The notes: generated from the sequence alone by a model not told the origin. Positions 32,816 to 46,986 are shown, counted from the stretch's first letter. The stretch is 64,000 nt of DNA from Ferrimonas sediminicola (GCF_005116715.1 NZ_SWCI01000003.1:62001-126000); one strand, 5' to 3'. Numbers and translations are program-made.

Positions 32816-33745
32816 TCAGCGAATCTTGCTGAGGGTCTCTTTCACCTGGTCACGCAGCCAGCGGTTGGCCTTGCTGTCTTCCATCTTCTTCAGGTAGGTC
32901 AGGTAGAGGGGCACCTTGGGGATCTCGAAGGAGGTCTTGACCTCGGCCAGTTCAAACTGATGACCATACTTCTCCCACAGCCAGCGGGAGACGGTGACCA
33001 GGGCGTCGGTCTCCTGGGCCATCACCATGGCGTTGAAGGGGTTATTGGTGTCCAGGAACACCTCGCGCTCATCCACATAGCCCAGGTTTAGGGCGTTACC
33101 CATCTTGTAACCAATCTGGCCCACGGCGTAGCGCACGTGCCTCTGCGCCAGATAGGTGTCCATGTCGATCACCTCTTTGGTCAGGGGGTTGTTGCGACAG
33201 CCCAGAACCACCATCTCCTCCTCCAGTAGCTTCTCCTGAACGATGGACTTCATATCCACCTTCAGGGCCACCAGGCACAGGTCGTTGTTGTCGATCTGCA
33301 GGCTGTCGATGATCTTGGACTCCTCCTCGACCAGGTTGTTGACGCTGATCTTCAACTGGCCGTTAAAGGACTCCACCCGGCGGGTCAGGGGGTGCAGCAC
33401 AATCAGATCCAGGATGTGGTTGGCGGCGATGCGGAAGCGGCGCTTGCTGTTGGCGGCGTCAAAGTCGCTCAGGCTCTCGACGCCGTCCTGCAGCAGGTCC
33501 AAGGCGGAGTTAACGTAGCCATAGAGCTCCATGGCAAAGTCTGTGGGCTCCAGGCCGTTGCTGGTACGGGTGAACAGGGGGTGGCTGAAGTACTTACTCA
33601 GCTTGGACAGAGACTGGCTGACGGCGCTGGGGGTTACGGAGAGCTTTCGAGCGGCTTTGCTCAGGCTGCCGGTAAACACCACGGCGCGGAAGACGATCAG
33701 CAGCCGTATATCGATGGAATCAAAGTCCCGCATTAAAACTGGCAT
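32816..33745 (-). CDS. LysR-family transcriptional regulator
   Basis: The ATG at 33745 has GGAAGG just upstream and gives 309 residues; a TTG four codons earlier is the only other option. The winged helix-turn-helix covers about residues 8-65 (FTGSLSKAARKLSVTPSAVSQSLSKL). The effector domain follows (from about 90) and is unusual in ending with a WLRDQVKETLSKIR helix. The effector and targets are unknown. It converges with tdk and faces a 280 bp AT-rich region; the neighbouring liu operon runs in the same direction but has its own regulator. Confidence 0.88.
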   Translation of the reverse strand: MPVLMRDFDSIDIRLLIVFRAVVFTGSLSKAARKLSVTPSAVSQSLSKLSKYFSHPLFTRTSNGLEPTDFAMELYGYVNSALDLLQDGVESLSDFDAANSKRRFRIAANHILDLIVLHPLTRRVESFNGQLKISVNNLVEEESKIIDSLQIDNNDLCLVALKVDMKSIVQEKLLEEEMVVLGCRNNPLTKEVIDMDTYLAQRHVRYAVGQIGYKMGNALNLGYVDEREVFLDTNNPFNAMVMAQETDALVTVSRWLWEKYGHQFELAEVKTSFEIPKVPLYLTYLKKMEDSKANRWLRDQVKETLSKIR

Positions 33746-34025
33746 GGCACCTTCCAAGTAAAGAAAACTAATTTCGTCTTGTTAGTGAATCTTAGTCAAA
33801 TTCTGATAACTGTCTGGGCGCGGAATCTAACATGCGCTAACGATTTTGCGCAATAGATCGACTTTGGCGGCAGTTCACACTTTTCATTTGCAAGGTTAAG
33901 CGGTTGATTTAAGAGGGGCTTTATTTCCCGTTTTTATTAAAAAAGTATTTTAAGTTATGATTGCATTGCCCGCTGATTTCCCTCGTTTTGAGCTTCACTT
34001 AGTGTATAAGTTTTTGAATGGAGTG
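33746..34025. other. AT-rich promoter region of the LysR gene
   Basis: About 280 bp without a gene. It must hold the promoter of the LysR regulator at its left end. Long A and T runs (for example near 33930-33960) make it clearly AT-richer than the flanking genes. No operator could be assigned. Confidence 0.5.
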
Positions 34026-34069
34026 AAAAAACGCGACCATTCCTGTTGTGGGGCGGTAATGGTCGCGTT
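34026..34069 (-). terminator. Terminator of the liu operon
   Basis: Read on the minus strand, a 12 bp perfect stem aacgcgaccatt/aatggtcgcgtt with a 16 nt loop is followed by a T-run, 9 nt after the aacS stop. Confidence 0.9.
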
Positions 34070-34077
34070 CCGCGGTG

Positions 34078-36023
<1,946 letters not shown>

Positions 36024-36027
<4 letters not shown>

Positions 36028-36932
36028 CCCTGGGTCTCCTTGCGCTTAGCCAACCAGGCCTGGGCGACCCGGCTGGTGGGTGATTTGTTCAGGCCGTGGC
36101 AGATCTGCTCCCCGGCCCGCACCAGGGCGTCCAGGTTGACGCCGGTTTCCACGCCCATCCCCTCCAACATATAGACCAAATCTTCCGTGGCCAGGTTGCC
36201 GGAGGCGCCGGCGGCATAGGGGCAGCCCCCCAGGCCCGCCACGGCGCTGTCGAAGGTGGTGACCCCAAGCTCCAGGCAGGCCAGGAGATTGGCCAGCGCC
36301 TGGCCATAGGTATCATGGAAGTGCAGCGCCAGGGCGGAGATGGGCACTCGCTCGGCCACGGCCATCACCATAGCCCGGGCCTTGGCCGGGGTGCCCACCC
36401 CGATGGTGTCGCCAAGGGAGATCTCGTAGCAGCCCATCTGATAGAGGGTTTGGGCCACCTCGGCCACCCTGGCTACCGGAATCTCCCCCTCGTAGGGGCA
36501 GCCCAGGACACAGGAGACATAGCCGCGCACCGGAACATCGGCGTCGCGGGCGGCGGCCATCACCGGCTGGAAGCGCTCCAGGGACTCGGCCACCGAGCAG
36601 TTGATGTTGCGTTGACTGAAGCTCTCCGAGGCGGCACCAAACACCGCCACCCCGTCGACACCGGCGGCCAGGGCCGACTCCAGCCCCTTGAGGTTGGGGG
36701 TCAGCGCGCTGTAGCGCACCCCCGCCTTCCGCTGGATTCGGGCAAACAGCCGATCGGCATCCGCCATCTGCGGAACCCATCTGGGGGAGACGAAGCTGCC
36801 GGCCTCGATCTCCTTCAATCCGGTCTCCGACAGGGCGTCAACTAACTGAATGCGTTGCTCCAGGGTGACGCCGGCTTCGTTCTGCAGGCCGTCCCGCGGC
36901 CCCACCTCGACGATCTTGGCTTGGGTCATCAC
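36024..36932 (-). CDS. liuE: Hydroxymethylglutaryl-CoA lyase
   Basis: It cleaves HMG-CoA to acetyl-CoA and acetoacetate, the last step of leucine breakdown. The 302 residues match the family. The N-terminal [14 protein letters not shown] carries metal-binding Asp, [12 protein letters not shown] gives two metal-binding His, and the catalytic loop [19 protein letters not shown] holds the conserved Cys. It overlaps liuD by 4 nt and aacS by 4 nt. A second Met one codon in is an equally possible start. Confidence 0.95.
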
Positions 36933-38881
36933 TCCTCCAGGGCTTCCAGGGCCACCAGGGCGGCGCCGTCATTGACCTGCTGACCGGGAGAGAAGGGCAG
37001 GGCGGTCACCTTGCCGGCGTAGGGGGCGGTGATGGTGTACTCCATCTTCATCGCCTCCATCACCAGCAGGGATTGTCCCGCTTCCACCTGCTGCTCCAGG
37101 TCGCACAGCAGCGCCACTATGGTGCCGTTCATCGGTGCCTTGAGGGCATCTTCACCGGCCTCCCCCTCTTCACTGCTGCCATGGCGAACCTGGGTAAAGC
37201 GCAGCGGCCCATCGGGCAGGAATAGGGTCACCGCCTCGTGGCAGCGTTGGTAGGGCCAGTGGCACAGGTGGCCATCCAGCTCCAGGCGCACCTGCTCATC
37301 GTCCAGGCTGGCGACCACCCTGTGCTCCTGGCCATCCAGCTGGACCCGGAAGGTTGGCCACAGCCCCCTGAGTTCCAGGGTGTAGCGCTCGCCATGTTCA
37401 TCCTCCAGCTGGTGGCCCAGGTGGGCCGCCTGGTTGAGGCGGAATCCCACGGCGCTCTGCCAGGGGACCTGGCCCGGCTTCGGGCGGCTGGCCACCAGGG
37501 CGGCAGCGATGGCGGCCCGCTGGCGAAGATCGTCTGCCTTGGTCAGGGTGTGGTAATGGCGCTCGATGAAGCCGGTGTCCAGCTTCGCCCGTCTGAAATC
37601 TTCATGGGCGACGATGCGGGCCAGGAACGCCAGGTTGCTGGTAACCCCGGCCAGCTGGGTCTGGCGCAGGCCGCGAACCATCTGGGCGATCGCCTGGTTG
37701 CGGTCCTCGCCATAGCTGATCAGCTTGGCGATCATCGGGTCGTAATGGGCGCTGATGGTGTCGCCGGTGATCACGCCGCTGTCCAGCCGCAGGCTGTCGG
37801 GCACCCGGAACCGGGTCAGGGTACCGGTGGCGGGCAGGAACTCCCTCTGGGGATCCTCGGCGTAGAGGCGCACCTCGAGGCTGTGGCCTTTCACCGTTAT
37901 CTGAGACTGGGACAGGGGCAGGGGATCGCCGGCGGCCACCCGCAGCTGCCACTCCACCAGATCCTGGCCGGTGACCATCTCGGTGACCGGGTGCTCCACC
38001 TGCAGCCTGGTATTCATCTCCATAAAGTAGAAACGCCCCTGCTCATCCAGCAGAAACTCCACGGTGCCGGCGCCGACGTAATCGATGGCCTGGGCCGCCC
38101 GGCAGGCGGCCTGCCCCATCTCGGCGCGCAGGGCGTCACTCAGTCCGGGCGCCGGGGCCTCCTCCACCACCTTCTGATGGCGACGCTGGATGGAGCAGTC
38201 TCTGTCGGACAGGTAGATACAATTGCCCTGGGTGTCGGCGAACACCTGCACCTCCACGTGGCGAGGGGCGGCCAGATAGCGCTCCAGCAGCAGGGTGTCG
38301 TTGCCAAAGGCGGAGGCCGCTTCCCGGCGGGCGGTGGCCAGGGCCTGGGGCAGTTCATCGGCGCCATTGACAATGCGCATCCCCTTGCCGCCACCGCCGA
38401 AGGCGGCTTTGACCAGCAGCGGGTAGCCGATCTTGCTGGCCTCGGCAGTCAGGCAGGCATCGCTTTGATCCTCACCGTGGTAGCCCGGCAGCATGGGCAC
38501 ACCGGCGTCGGCCATGATCGCCTTGGCGGCGCTCTTGGATCCCATCTTGTCGATGGCGTCGGCGCCGGGGCCGATAAAGCGAATGCCGGCGGCCTCACAG
38601 CCGCGGGCGAACTGCGGATTCTCCGACAGGAAACCGTAGCCCGGGTGGATGCCATCCACCCCATGGGCCCTGGCCAGCTCGAGGATGGCCTCGCCCTTGA
38701 GGTAGGACTCAGTGGCGGGGGCCGGACCGAGCAGCAGGGCCTCATCGGCCATCAGCACGTGCTGGGCGCCGCGATCGGCCTCCGAATAGACCGCCACCGT
38801 GGCGATGCCCAGGGTGCGGCAGGTGCGGATCACCCGGCAGGCAATCTCGCCTCGGTTGGCAATCAGTACTTTGGTCAGCAT
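36929..38881 (-). CDS. liuD: Methylcrotonyl-CoA carboxylase biotin-carrying subunit
   Basis: Biotin carboxylase and carrier subunit of 3-methylcrotonyl-CoA carboxylase. The ATG at 38881, sharing its A with the liuC TGA, gives 650 residues; six extra upstream codons inside liuC were rejected. The N-terminal carboxylase shows [14 protein letters not shown], the ATP-grasp loop [12 protein letters not shown], and [14 protein letters not shown]; a BT-type linker follows; the C-terminal biotinyl domain has VMEAMKMEY with biotin Lys612. Partner LiuB is encoded two genes upstream. Confidence 0.95.
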   Translation of the reverse strand: MLTKVLIANRGEIACRVIRTCRTLGIATVAVYSEADRGAQHVLMADEALLLGPAPATESYLKGEAILELARAHGVDGIHPGYGFLSENPQFARGCEAAGIRFIGPGADAIDKMGSKSAAKAIMADAGVPMLPGYHGEDQSDACLTAEASKIGYPLLVKAAFGGGGKGMRIVNGADELPQALATARREAASAFGNDTLLLERYLAAPRHVEVQVFADTQGNCIYLSDRDCSIQRRHQKVVEEAPAPGLSDALRAEMGQAACRAAQAIDYVGAGTVEFLLDEQGRFYFMEMNTRLQVEHPVTEMVTGQDLVEWQLRVAAGDPLPLSQSQITVKGHSLEVRLYAEDPQREFLPATGTLTRFRVPDSLRLDSGVITGDTISAHYDPMIAKLISYGEDRNQAIAQMVRGLRQTQLAGVTSNLAFLARIVAHEDFRRAKLDTGFIERHYHTLTKADDLRQRAAIAAALVASRPKPGQVPWQSAVGFRLNQAAHLGHQLEDEHGERYTLELRGLWPTFRVQLDGQEHRVVASLDDEQVRLELDGHLCHWPYQRCHEAVTLFLPDGPLRFTQVRHGSSEEGEAGEDALKAPMNGTIVALLCDLEQQVEAGQSLLVMEAMKMEYTITAPYAGKVTALPFSPGQQVNDGAALVALEALEE

Positions 38882-39663
38882 CAGTTCTCTCCTTGCCAAC
38901 TGGGCGGGCGCTTGTCGAAGAAGGCGCCCAGCCCCTCCTGCCCCTCCTTCGACACCCGGATGCGGGCTATGGCCTCGGCGGTCAGCTGCGCCAGGGCCTC
39001 ATCGAAGGGGTGGTGTTCTATGGTGTGCAGCAGCGCCTTGCAGGCCTGCATCGCCTTGGGGCCGTTGCCGGTGAGGGTGGCGATCATCGCCTCCCCCTCG
39101 GCGGCCAGGTCGTCGCATACCTGGTGCACCAGGCCGAGACGGAAGGCGGTGTCGGCGTCGAACTGCTCGGCGCTGAGCATAAAGCGGCGGGCCTGTCGCT
39201 GGCCCATGGTCCGGGCGACGAAGGGGCAGATCACCGCCGGGATCAACCCCAGCTTCACCTCGGAGAGGCAGAAGCGGGCGCGGCGGGAGGCCAGGGCGAC
39301 GTCGCAGCAGGCGATCAGCCCCAGGGCTCCGCCGAAGGCGGCGCCGTCTACCAGCGCCAGGGTGGGGCTGGGGAAGCGGTCCAGGCTGTGCATCAGCCGG
39401 GCCAGCTCACGGGCATCAAGGAGGTTGCTCTGCTCATCCAGGTTCACCTGGCTCTTCATCCAGGCCAGATCGGCGCCGGCGGAGAAGTGCTTGCCGTTGG
39501 CGGCGAGCACCAGCACCGTCGGCGGCTCCTTGGCCAGCAGGGCCAGGGCCTGGTTCAGTTCGGTGATCATGGTGTCGCCAAAGGCGTTGTGCTTGTCTGG
39601 CCGGTTCAGGGTGAGGCGGGCGACGCCCCCCTGCTGGCTCAGGGTCAGAAACTGAAATTCCAT
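38881..39663 (-). CDS. liuC: Methylglutaconyl-CoA hydratase (enoyl-CoA hydratase family)
   Basis: It hydrates 3-methylglutaconyl-CoA to HMG-CoA. The 260-residue crotonase has LTLNRPDKHNAF, oxyanion-hole blocks GKHFSAGADLAWM and GAAFGGALGLIACCDVALAS, and a Glu in LSEVKLGLIPA at the catalytic position. The DLxWM after the oxyanion loop is typical of methylglutaconyl-CoA hydratases. It is placed between liuB and liuD in the operon, which fixes the specificity. Confidence 0.93.
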   Translation of the reverse strand: MEFQFLTLSQQGGVARLTLNRPDKHNAFGDTMITELNQALALLAKEPPTVLVLAANGKHFSAGADLAWMKSQVNLDEQSNLLDARELARLMHSLDRFPSPTLALVDGAAFGGALGLIACCDVALASRRARFCLSEVKLGLIPAVICPFVARTMGQRQARRFMLSAEQFDADTAFRLGLVHQVCDDLAAEGEAMIATLTGNGPKAMQACKALLHTIEHHPFDEALAQLTAEAIARIRVSKEGQEGLGAFFDKRPPSWQGEN

Positions 39664-39672
39664 GGGCTCTCC

Positions 39673-41280
<1,608 letters not shown>

Positions 41281-41328
41281 GGTAGTCAGTCCTTAACTGG
41301 CGGGGCCCAGGGGCCCCGCGCCATGGGA

Positions 41329-42498
41329 TCAGGCGGTTTCGTTGAACAGTTCGCGGCCGATGAGGAAGCGGCGGATCTCCGAGGTGCCGGCGCCGATCTC
41401 ATACAGCTTGGCGTCACGCAACAGCCGGCCGGTGGCGTACTCGTTGATGTAGCCGTTGCCCCCCAGCAGCTGGATGGCGTCCAGGGCGAGCTGGGTGGCC
41501 AGTTCGGCGGAGTAGAGGATGGCACCGGCGGCGTCCTTGCGGGTGGTCTCCCGGCGGTCGCAGGCCTGGGCGACGGCGTAGACGTAGGCGCGGGCAGCGT
41601 TGGAGCGGGTGTACATGTCCGCCACCTTGCCCTGCACCAGCTGGAACTGGCCGATCGCCTGGCCGAACTGCTCGCGTTGATGGATGTAGGGCACCACCTG
41701 GTCCAGGCAGGCGGCCATGATCCCCAGGGGACCGCCGGAAAGGACGACCCGCTCGTAGTCGAGGCCGCTCATCAGCACGTTGACCCCTTTCCCCACTCCC
41801 CCGAGGACGTTCTCCACCGGGACAGGTGCATCCTGGAACACCAGCTCACAGGTGTTGGAGCCGCGCATCCCCAGCTTGTCCAGCTTCTGGGCCTGGGTGA
41901 ACCCCGGGGTGCCGCGCTCGACGATGAAGGCGGTGATCCCCTTGGGGCCGGTATTCAGGTCGGTTTTGGCGTAGATGACGTAGGTGTCGGCGTCTGGACC
42001 GTTGGTGATCCACATCTTGTTGCCGTTGAGAATATAGTGGTCACCCTCGAGGCGGGCGGTGAGCTTCATCGAGACCACGTCGGAACCGGCGTTGGGCTCG
42101 CTCATCGCCAGGGCGCCCACATGATCGCCGCTGACCAGCTTGGGCAGGTACTTGGCCTTCTGCGCCTCGGTGCCGTTGCGGTGAATTTGATTGACGCACA
42201 GGTTGGAGTGGGCACCGTAGGAGAGGCCGACCGAGGCGCTGGCCCGGGAGATCTCCTCCATGGCGATGACGTGGGCCAGGTAGCCCATGTTGACGCCGCC
42301 ATACTCCTCGGAAACGGTGATCCCCAGCAGCCCCATCTCGCCCATCTTCTGCCATAGCTGGCTGGGAAAGGTGTTGCTCTGGTCTATGTCACTGGCCAGA
42401 GGGGCGATCTCGGCCTGGGCAAAATCCCGTACCGAGTCTCGCAGCATCTCCAGCGTATCGTCCAAGCCAAAGTTGAAATTGGTTTGGTAAAGGCTCAT
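41329..42498 (-). CDS. liuA: Isovaleryl-CoA dehydrogenase
   Basis: FAD enzyme that oxidises isovaleryl-CoA to 3-methylcrotonyl-CoA and passes electrons to ETF (etfBA in this window). The ATG at 42498 follows GGGGAGAAG and gives 389 residues; the 38-codon upstream frame extension has no family match. Typical blocks are [44 protein letters not shown], and the catalytic Glu in [16 protein letters not shown], the position specific for isovaleryl-CoA dehydrogenases. The C-terminus has [14 protein letters not shown] and [18 protein letters not shown]. Confidence 0.95.
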   Translation of the reverse strand: MSLYQTNFNFGLDDTLEMLRDSVRDFAQAEIAPLASDIDQSNTFPSQLWQKMGEMGLLGITVSEEYGGVNMGYLAHVIAMEEISRASASVGLSYGAHSNLCVNQIHRNGTEAQKAKYLPKLVSGDHVGALAMSEPNAGSDVVSMKLTARLEGDHYILNGNKMWITNGPDADTYVIYAKTDLNTGPKGITAFIVERGTPGFTQAQKLDKLGMRGSNTCELVFQDAPVPVENVLGGVGKGVNVLMSGLDYERVVLSGGPLGIMAACLDQVVPYIHQREQFGQAIGQFQLVQGKVADMYTRSNAARAYVYAVAQACDRRETTRKDAAGAILYSAELATQLALDAIQLLGGNGYINEYATGRLLRDAKLYEIGAGTSEIRRFLIGRELFNETA

Positions 42499-42569
42499 AT
42501 CTTCTCCCCTTGGGTCCTTGTGGGCAGCAAGACTGGCGGCGCTCCGGCCGCAAAAAGAGGGACCGCTTG

Positions 42570-42980
42570 TTATGTACTTTCTGCGGTTAGCTCTTCCAGT
42601 GCCTGCTTGCATTGCTGTTCGGCGGAGCTGAGTTCCATCATCACCACCTTGATATCGTCCATCTGTTGCTGAAGGTCTGCCTTCTTGGTCTCGATCAGTT
42701 CCAGCATGGTTTGCAGCTGGGTGCCACTGCTCTTGTCGGCGTCGTAGAGATCAAACAGGCGACCGGTTTCCGCCAGGGAGAAGCCCAGGCGTTTGCCCCT
42801 GAGGATCAGCTTCAGCCGCACCTTATCCTGCAGGCTGTAGATGCGGGTCTGCCCCCTGCGCGCAGGGCTGAGCAGGCCCTGGTCCTCGTAGAAGCGGATG
42901 CTGCGCGTGGTGATGTCGAACTCACGGGCCAGATCGCTGATGGAGTAGGTGACACCGCTCTTTTCGTGTTTCTGAGTCAT
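42570..42980 (-). CDS. liuR: MerR-family regulator of the liu operon
   Basis: The 136-residue product has a MerR winged helix-turn-helix ([20 protein letters not shown] near residues 12-31, then [15 protein letters not shown]) and a C-terminal coiled coil rich in Gln/Glu, without the cysteines of metal-sensing relatives. Position directly before liuA and the operator-like repeat upstream identify it as LiuR, which controls branched-chain amino acid and fatty acid breakdown in related bacteria. It is transcribed with the operon, 71 nt before liuA. Confidence 0.9.
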   Translation of the reverse strand: MTQKHEKSGVTYSISDLAREFDITTRSIRFYEDQGLLSPARRGQTRIYSLQDKVRLKLILRGKRLGFSLAETGRLFDLYDADKSSGTQLQTMLELIETKKADLQQQMDDIKVVMMELSSAEQQCKQALEELTAEST

Positions 42981-43023
42981 GCTGGTACCGGTCTAAAGTT
43001 GCTTGAGTTCACCATATAGGAAG

Positions 43024-43039
43024 TTTACGTAAAGGTAAA
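43024..43039 (-). promoter_or_regulatory. Candidate LiuR operator between liuR and the acyl-CoA synthetase gene
   Basis: TTTACGTAAAGGTAAA is an imperfect inverted repeat (one mismatch in the right half) 44 bp before liuR and about 100 bp before the divergent synthetase gene. It has the same layout as the repeat before etfB. On the minus strand TATATG lies downstream as a possible -10. Assignment to LiuR is inference from position and family. Confidence 0.65.
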
Positions 43040-43140
43040 GTTGTTAACGGGGTGTTAGCCCTTGGTCGAATGGGGCAAGCCGTCGCCATCTGATACAAAT
43101 TCAAGGGTGATGCCTTGAGAATTCGACCAGGGAGGCGAAG

Positions 43141-45066
43141 ATGCCGTTAGATAAGGTCAGACAGATGCAGCAGCAGGCGTGGCAGGATCCCCAGGGGTTC
43201 TGGAGCCAGGCTGCCCAGACAATTTCATGGATGAAGCCGGTGGAACGGGTGTTGGACGACAGCCAGGCCCCCTTCTATCGCTGGTTTCCAGGGGCGACCC
43301 TGAACACCTGCTACAACGCGGTGGACCGGCATGTGGAGGCGGGATTCGGAGAGCAGACGGCGATCCAGTACGTCAGCCCGGTGACCGGCAGCGAGCGCGC
43401 CGTCAGCTATGGCGAGCTGCAGCAGCAGGTGGCCACCTTTGCCGGGGCCCTCAAGGGACTGGGCATCGGCAAGGGGGACCGGGTGGTGATCTACATGCCG
43501 ATGATCCCCGAGACTGCGGTGGCGATGCTGGCCTGTGCCCGGCTCGGGGCGATCCATTCGGTGGTGTTCGGCGGATTTGCTCCGCCGGAGCTGGCCAGCC
43601 GCATCGACGATGCCCAGCCCAAGCTGGTGATCTCCGCTTCCTGCGGCATAGAGCCTTCCGGGGTGATCCCCTATAAGCCGCTGCTGGATGCGGCGCTGGA
43701 GCAGTCCCAGCACCAGGTTCAGGGCACGGTGATCTTTGCCCGGCCCCAGTGCCAGGCGGAGTTAAAGGCGGGCCGGGACCACGACTGGCAGGCGCTGGTG
43801 GCGAATGCCGAGCCCGCCGGTTGTGTCGAGGTGGCCGCCGATGACCCCCTCTACATTCTCTACACCTCGGGTACCACCGGCCGGCCCAAGGGGGTAGTGC
43901 GGGACAATGGCGGCCACGCCGTGGCCCTGGCCTGGTCGATGAAGGCGATCTACAACATCGACGCTGGCGACGTGTTCTGGGCCGCCTCCGACGTGGGTTG
44001 GGTGGTGGGCCACTCCTACATCGTCTATGGGCCACTGCTGGCCCGGGCCACCACCCTGCTCTACGAGGGCAAGCCGGTGGGCACCCCGGATGCCGGTGCC
44101 TTCTGGCGTATCATCGACAAGTTCAAAGTGAAGTCCTTCTTTACCGCCCCCACCGCCATCCGCGCCATCAAACGGGTGGATGCCGACGCCAGCCTGCTGC
44201 AGGGGGTGGACATCGGCTCGCTGCAGGCGCTGTTCCTGGCCGGTGAGCGCTGCGATCCCGATACCCTGAACTGGGCGGCGGAGATGCTCAAGGTACCGGT
44301 GGTGGATCACTGGTGGCAGACCGAGACCGGCTGGTCTATCTGCGCCAACCCCATGGGCATCGCCCCCCTGCCGATCAAGGCGGGCTCGCCGGCATTGGCG
44401 GTGCCTGGCTACCAGGTGGAGGTGCTGGATGAGGAGGGGACCCCGGTGGCACCCAACCAGAGCGGGGCAATCTCCATCAAGCTGCCCCTGCCCCCGGGCA
44501 CCTTGATGACCCTGTGGAACAACGACGACCGCTACCGCGACGGTTATCTGGCGCGCTACCCGGGATACTACCTGACCGGCGACGCCGGCTACATGGATGA
44601 GGAGGGCTATCTCTATGTGATGGGGCGGGTGGATGACATCATCAACGTGGCGGGCCACCGCCTCTCCACCGGTCGTTTCGAGGAGGTGCTGTCCCACCAC
44701 AACGCCGTCGCGGAAGCGGCGGTGATCGGCATCAACGACAGCCTCAAGGGACAGTTGCCGCTGGGGCTGGTGGTGCTTAAGCAGGGGATGGACAGAGATC
44801 TGGAGACCATCAAGAGTGAGCTGGTGGCCCTGGTGCGCGCCGAGGTGGGCGCGGTGGGTGCCTTCAAGCTGGTGGGGGTGGTGGAGAAGTTGCCCAAGAC
44901 CCGTTCCGGCAAGATCCTGCGAGGTACCATGCGCAAGATCGCCAACGGCGAGGCGGTCAATACTCCGGCCACCATCGAGGATCCCCAGGCGCTGCTGGTG
45001 ATCAGCCAGGCGTTGGCGCAGATGGGGCTCAACACACCGGAGCAGCCGGTACTGGACCTCTCCTGA
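43141..45066 (+). CDS. prpE: Propionyl-CoA synthetase-like acyl-CoA ligase
   Basis: AMP-forming short-chain acyl-CoA synthetase; propionate, or another product of branched-chain amino acid breakdown, is the likely substrate. The 641 residues align throughout with PrpE: RWFPGATLNTCYNAVDRH, VVIYMPMIPETAVAMLACARLGAIHSVVFGG-type block near residues 117-145, P-loop YTSGTTGRPKGVVRD, ASDVGWVVGHSYIVY, WWQTETGW, and C-terminal KTRSGKILRG with catalytic Lys591. It is divergent from liuR across the operator-like repeat, so co-regulation with leucine catabolism is plausible. A strong terminator follows. Confidence 0.85.
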   Translation: MPLDKVRQMQQQAWQDPQGFWSQAAQTISWMKPVERVLDDSQAPFYRWFPGATLNTCYNAVDRHVEAGFGEQTAIQYVSPVTGSERAVSYGELQQQVATFAGALKGLGIGKGDRVVIYMPMIPETAVAMLACARLGAIHSVVFGGFAPPELASRIDDAQPKLVISASCGIEPSGVIPYKPLLDAALEQSQHQVQGTVIFARPQCQAELKAGRDHDWQALVANAEPAGCVEVAADDPLYILYTSGTTGRPKGVVRDNGGHAVALAWSMKAIYNIDAGDVFWAASDVGWVVGHSYIVYGPLLARATTLLYEGKPVGTPDAGAFWRIIDKFKVKSFFTAPTAIRAIKRVDADASLLQGVDIGSLQALFLAGERCDPDTLNWAAEMLKVPVVDHWWQTETGWSICANPMGIAPLPIKAGSPALAVPGYQVEVLDEEGTPVAPNQSGAISIKLPLPPGTLMTLWNNDDRYRDGYLARYPGYYLTGDAGYMDEEGYLYVMGRVDDIINVAGHRLSTGRFEEVLSHHNAVAEAAVIGINDSLKGQLPLGLVVLKQGMDRDLETIKSELVALVRAEVGAVGAFKLVGVVEKLPKTRSGKILRGTMRKIANGEAVNTPATIEDPQALLVISQALAQMGLNTPEQPVLDLS

Positions 45067-45087
45067 GGCTCGTTAGGGAGCGGACAG

Positions 45088-45118
45088 AAAAGAGGTGCCA
45101 ACAGGCACCTCTTTTTGT
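45088..45118 (+). terminator. Terminator after the acyl-CoA synthetase gene
   Basis: An 11 bp stem aaagaggtgcc/ggcacctcttt with an AACA loop and a T-rich tail (ttgttt); the convergent maeA ends 21 nt beyond, so it may serve both strands (As precede the stem). Confidence 0.9.
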
Positions 45119-45138
45119 TTGCTGCCGCTGGACCGGGT

Positions 45139-46833
45139 TCAGAAGCTGGTGCGCTTGTAGCTGCGGTACTCCGGCTGCCAGAACATCGCTTCGATCTCCT
45201 CTTTCAGATCGACGTTCTTCATCAGCTTGGCCACGCCATCGCGCATGGCGGCCTGGGCCACGGCGAAGGCGATCTGTTTGCTCACCTCCTGGATCTGTTC
45301 CAGCGGCGGCAGCAGGGAACCCTCGCCGTCGTTGGCCAGGGGAGAACACTCTGCCAGGGCGCGGCTGGAGGCCATCAGCATGTTGTCGGTGACCCTTTCC
45401 GCCTTGCAGGCCAGCACCCCCAGGCCGACGCCGGGGAAGATGTAGCTGTTGTTGCACTGGGCGATGGGGTAGGTGGTCTCCTCCAGTTCAACGGGGTCGA
45501 AGGGGCTGCCGGTGGCCACCAGCGCCTGGCCGTCGGTCCAGCGCAGGATATCCTCCGGCATCGCCTCCACCCGGCGGGTGGGGTTGGACAGGGGGAAGAC
45601 AATGGGGCGCGGGCAGTGTTTGTGCATGGTGCGGATCACCTCTTCGGTGAACAGCCCAGGGGCGCCACTGACGCCGATGAGGATGGTGGGTCTGGCGTGT
45701 TCCATCACCTGCAGCAGGGAGACGCCGCTTCCCTCCTCACTCCAGTCCTGGGTCTTCTCCAGGCTCTGGGTCAGTCTCTGCTGGAACGGCAGCAGGTTGG
45801 GCATCCCCTCCTGTAGCAGGCCCCAGCGATCCACCATATGCACGCGGGCGCGGGCGTCGCCGTCCTCCAGCCCCTCGGAGACCATCTGGGCGATGATCGC
45901 CTCGGCGATGCCGCAGCCGGCAGAGCCGGCGCCGAGGAAGGCCACGGTCTGATCCTTGAGCTGGGTGTCTGCGGCCTTACAGGCGGCCAGCAGGGAGCCG
46001 ACGGTGACCGCGGCGGTGCCCTGGATGTCGTCATTGAAGCAGCAGAGTCGCTCCTTGTAGCGTTCCAGCAGCGGCATGGCGTTCTTCTGGGCAAAGTCCT
46101 CGAACTGCACCAGGGCGTCGGGCCAGCGACGCTGGATGGCGCTGAGCACCTCCTCGACGAAGGCGTCGTACTCCTCTCCGGAGATGCGCTTGTTGCGCCA
46201 GCCCATGTAGATGGGATCGTTCAGCCGTTGCGGATTGTCGGTACCCACATCCAGCACTATGGGCAGGGTGTAGGCGGGGCTGATACCACCGCAGGCGGTG
46301 TAGAGGGAGAGCTTGCCGATGGGAATGCCCATGCCACCGATCCCCTGGTCGCCGAGACCGAGGATCCGCTCGCCGTCGGTGATGACGATCACCCGCACGT
46401 TGTGACGGGTGGCGTTGTTGAGGATGTCGTCGATCTTGTCCCGGTTGGGGTAGCTGAGCATCAGCCCCCGGGCACGGCGGTAGATGTTGGAGAACTGTTC
46501 ACAGGCCTCGCCAACGGTGGGGGTGTAGATGATGGGCATCATCTCGCTGATGTGGTTGTTCACCAGCCGGTAGAACAGGGTCTCGTTGGTGTCCTGGATG
46601 TTCCTCAGGTACACGTGCTTGTCCATGTTGTTGGTGAAGTGCTGGAACTGCTGGTAGGCCCGTTCCGCCTGCTCCTCGATGGTTTCGATGGCGTGGGGCA
46701 GCAGGCCGTCGAGGTTGAAGGCTTCCCGCTCCTCTTCACTGAAGGCGGAGCCCTTGTTCAGCAGGGAGGTCTCCAGCAGCACCGGTCCGGCATAGGGGAT
46801 ATATAGGGGGCGTTTATTGTCTTCCATCGGCAT
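45139..46833 (-). CDS. maeA: NAD-dependent malic enzyme
   Basis: It decarboxylates malate to pyruvate with NAD, useful when growing on amino or organic acids. The start at 46833 gives 564 residues (E. coli MaeA 565); upstream codons have no match. Family blocks are [39 protein letters not shown], the Tyr of [38 protein letters not shown] and the metal site [19 protein letters not shown] with the [15 protein letters not shown] Rossmann motif. A CRP-like repeat lies about 55 bp upstream. Confidence 0.95.
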   Translation of the reverse strand: MPMEDNKRPLYIPYAGPVLLETSLLNKGSAFSEEEREAFNLDGLLPHAIETIEEQAERAYQQFQHFTNNMDKHVYLRNIQDTNETLFYRLVNNHISEMMPIIYTPTVGEACEQFSNIYRRARGLMLSYPNRDKIDDILNNATRHNVRVIVITDGERILGLGDQGIGGMGIPIGKLSLYTACGGISPAYTLPIVLDVGTDNPQRLNDPIYMGWRNKRISGEEYDAFVEEVLSAIQRRWPDALVQFEDFAQKNAMPLLERYKERLCCFNDDIQGTAAVTVGSLLAACKAADTQLKDQTVAFLGAGSAGCGIAEAIIAQMVSEGLEDGDARARVHMVDRWGLLQEGMPNLLPFQQRLTQSLEKTQDWSEEGSGVSLLQVMEHARPTILIGVSGAPGLFTEEVIRTMHKHCPRPIVFPLSNPTRRVEAMPEDILRWTDGQALVATGSPFDPVELEETTYPIAQCNNSYIFPGVGLGVLACKAERVTDNMLMASSRALAECSPLANDGEGSLLPPLEQIQEVSKQIAFAVAQAAMRDGVAKLMKNVDLKEEIEAMFWQPEYRSYKRTSF

Positions 46834-46886
46834 GATTTTGTTTGTTGTTTTAGACCTCCCTGAGTGTATCAAATCTCAGGGCCAGG

Positions 46887-46902
46887 CGTGACCCAGATCA
46901 CT
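46887..46902 (-). promoter_or_regulatory. CRP-like site before maeA
   Basis: GTGA-cccaga-TCAC is a perfect core inverted repeat with the CRP spacing; only the outermost base pair (C and T instead of T and A) departs from consensus. It lies about 55 bp before the maeA start and after menA. Confidence 0.45.
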
Positions 46903-46943
46903 GCTTATCGGAAAATAAAACCTGGCGGGGGTGGGGCAGCCGA

Positions 46944-46969
46944 TAAAAAGGGGCTACCAGGAGCCCCTT
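46944..46969 (-). terminator. Terminator after menA
   Basis: Read on the minus strand, stem aggggct/agccccT with a 6 nt loop is followed by five Ts, 18 nt after the menA stop. Confidence 0.85.
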
Positions 46970-46986
46970 GCCACTGTCCTTGCTCC

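Noticed and set aside
42499-42612. 38-residue leader on isovaleryl-CoA dehydrogenase
   Set aside because: No match to the family and it lies upstream of a good ribosome-binding site for the ATG at 42498.
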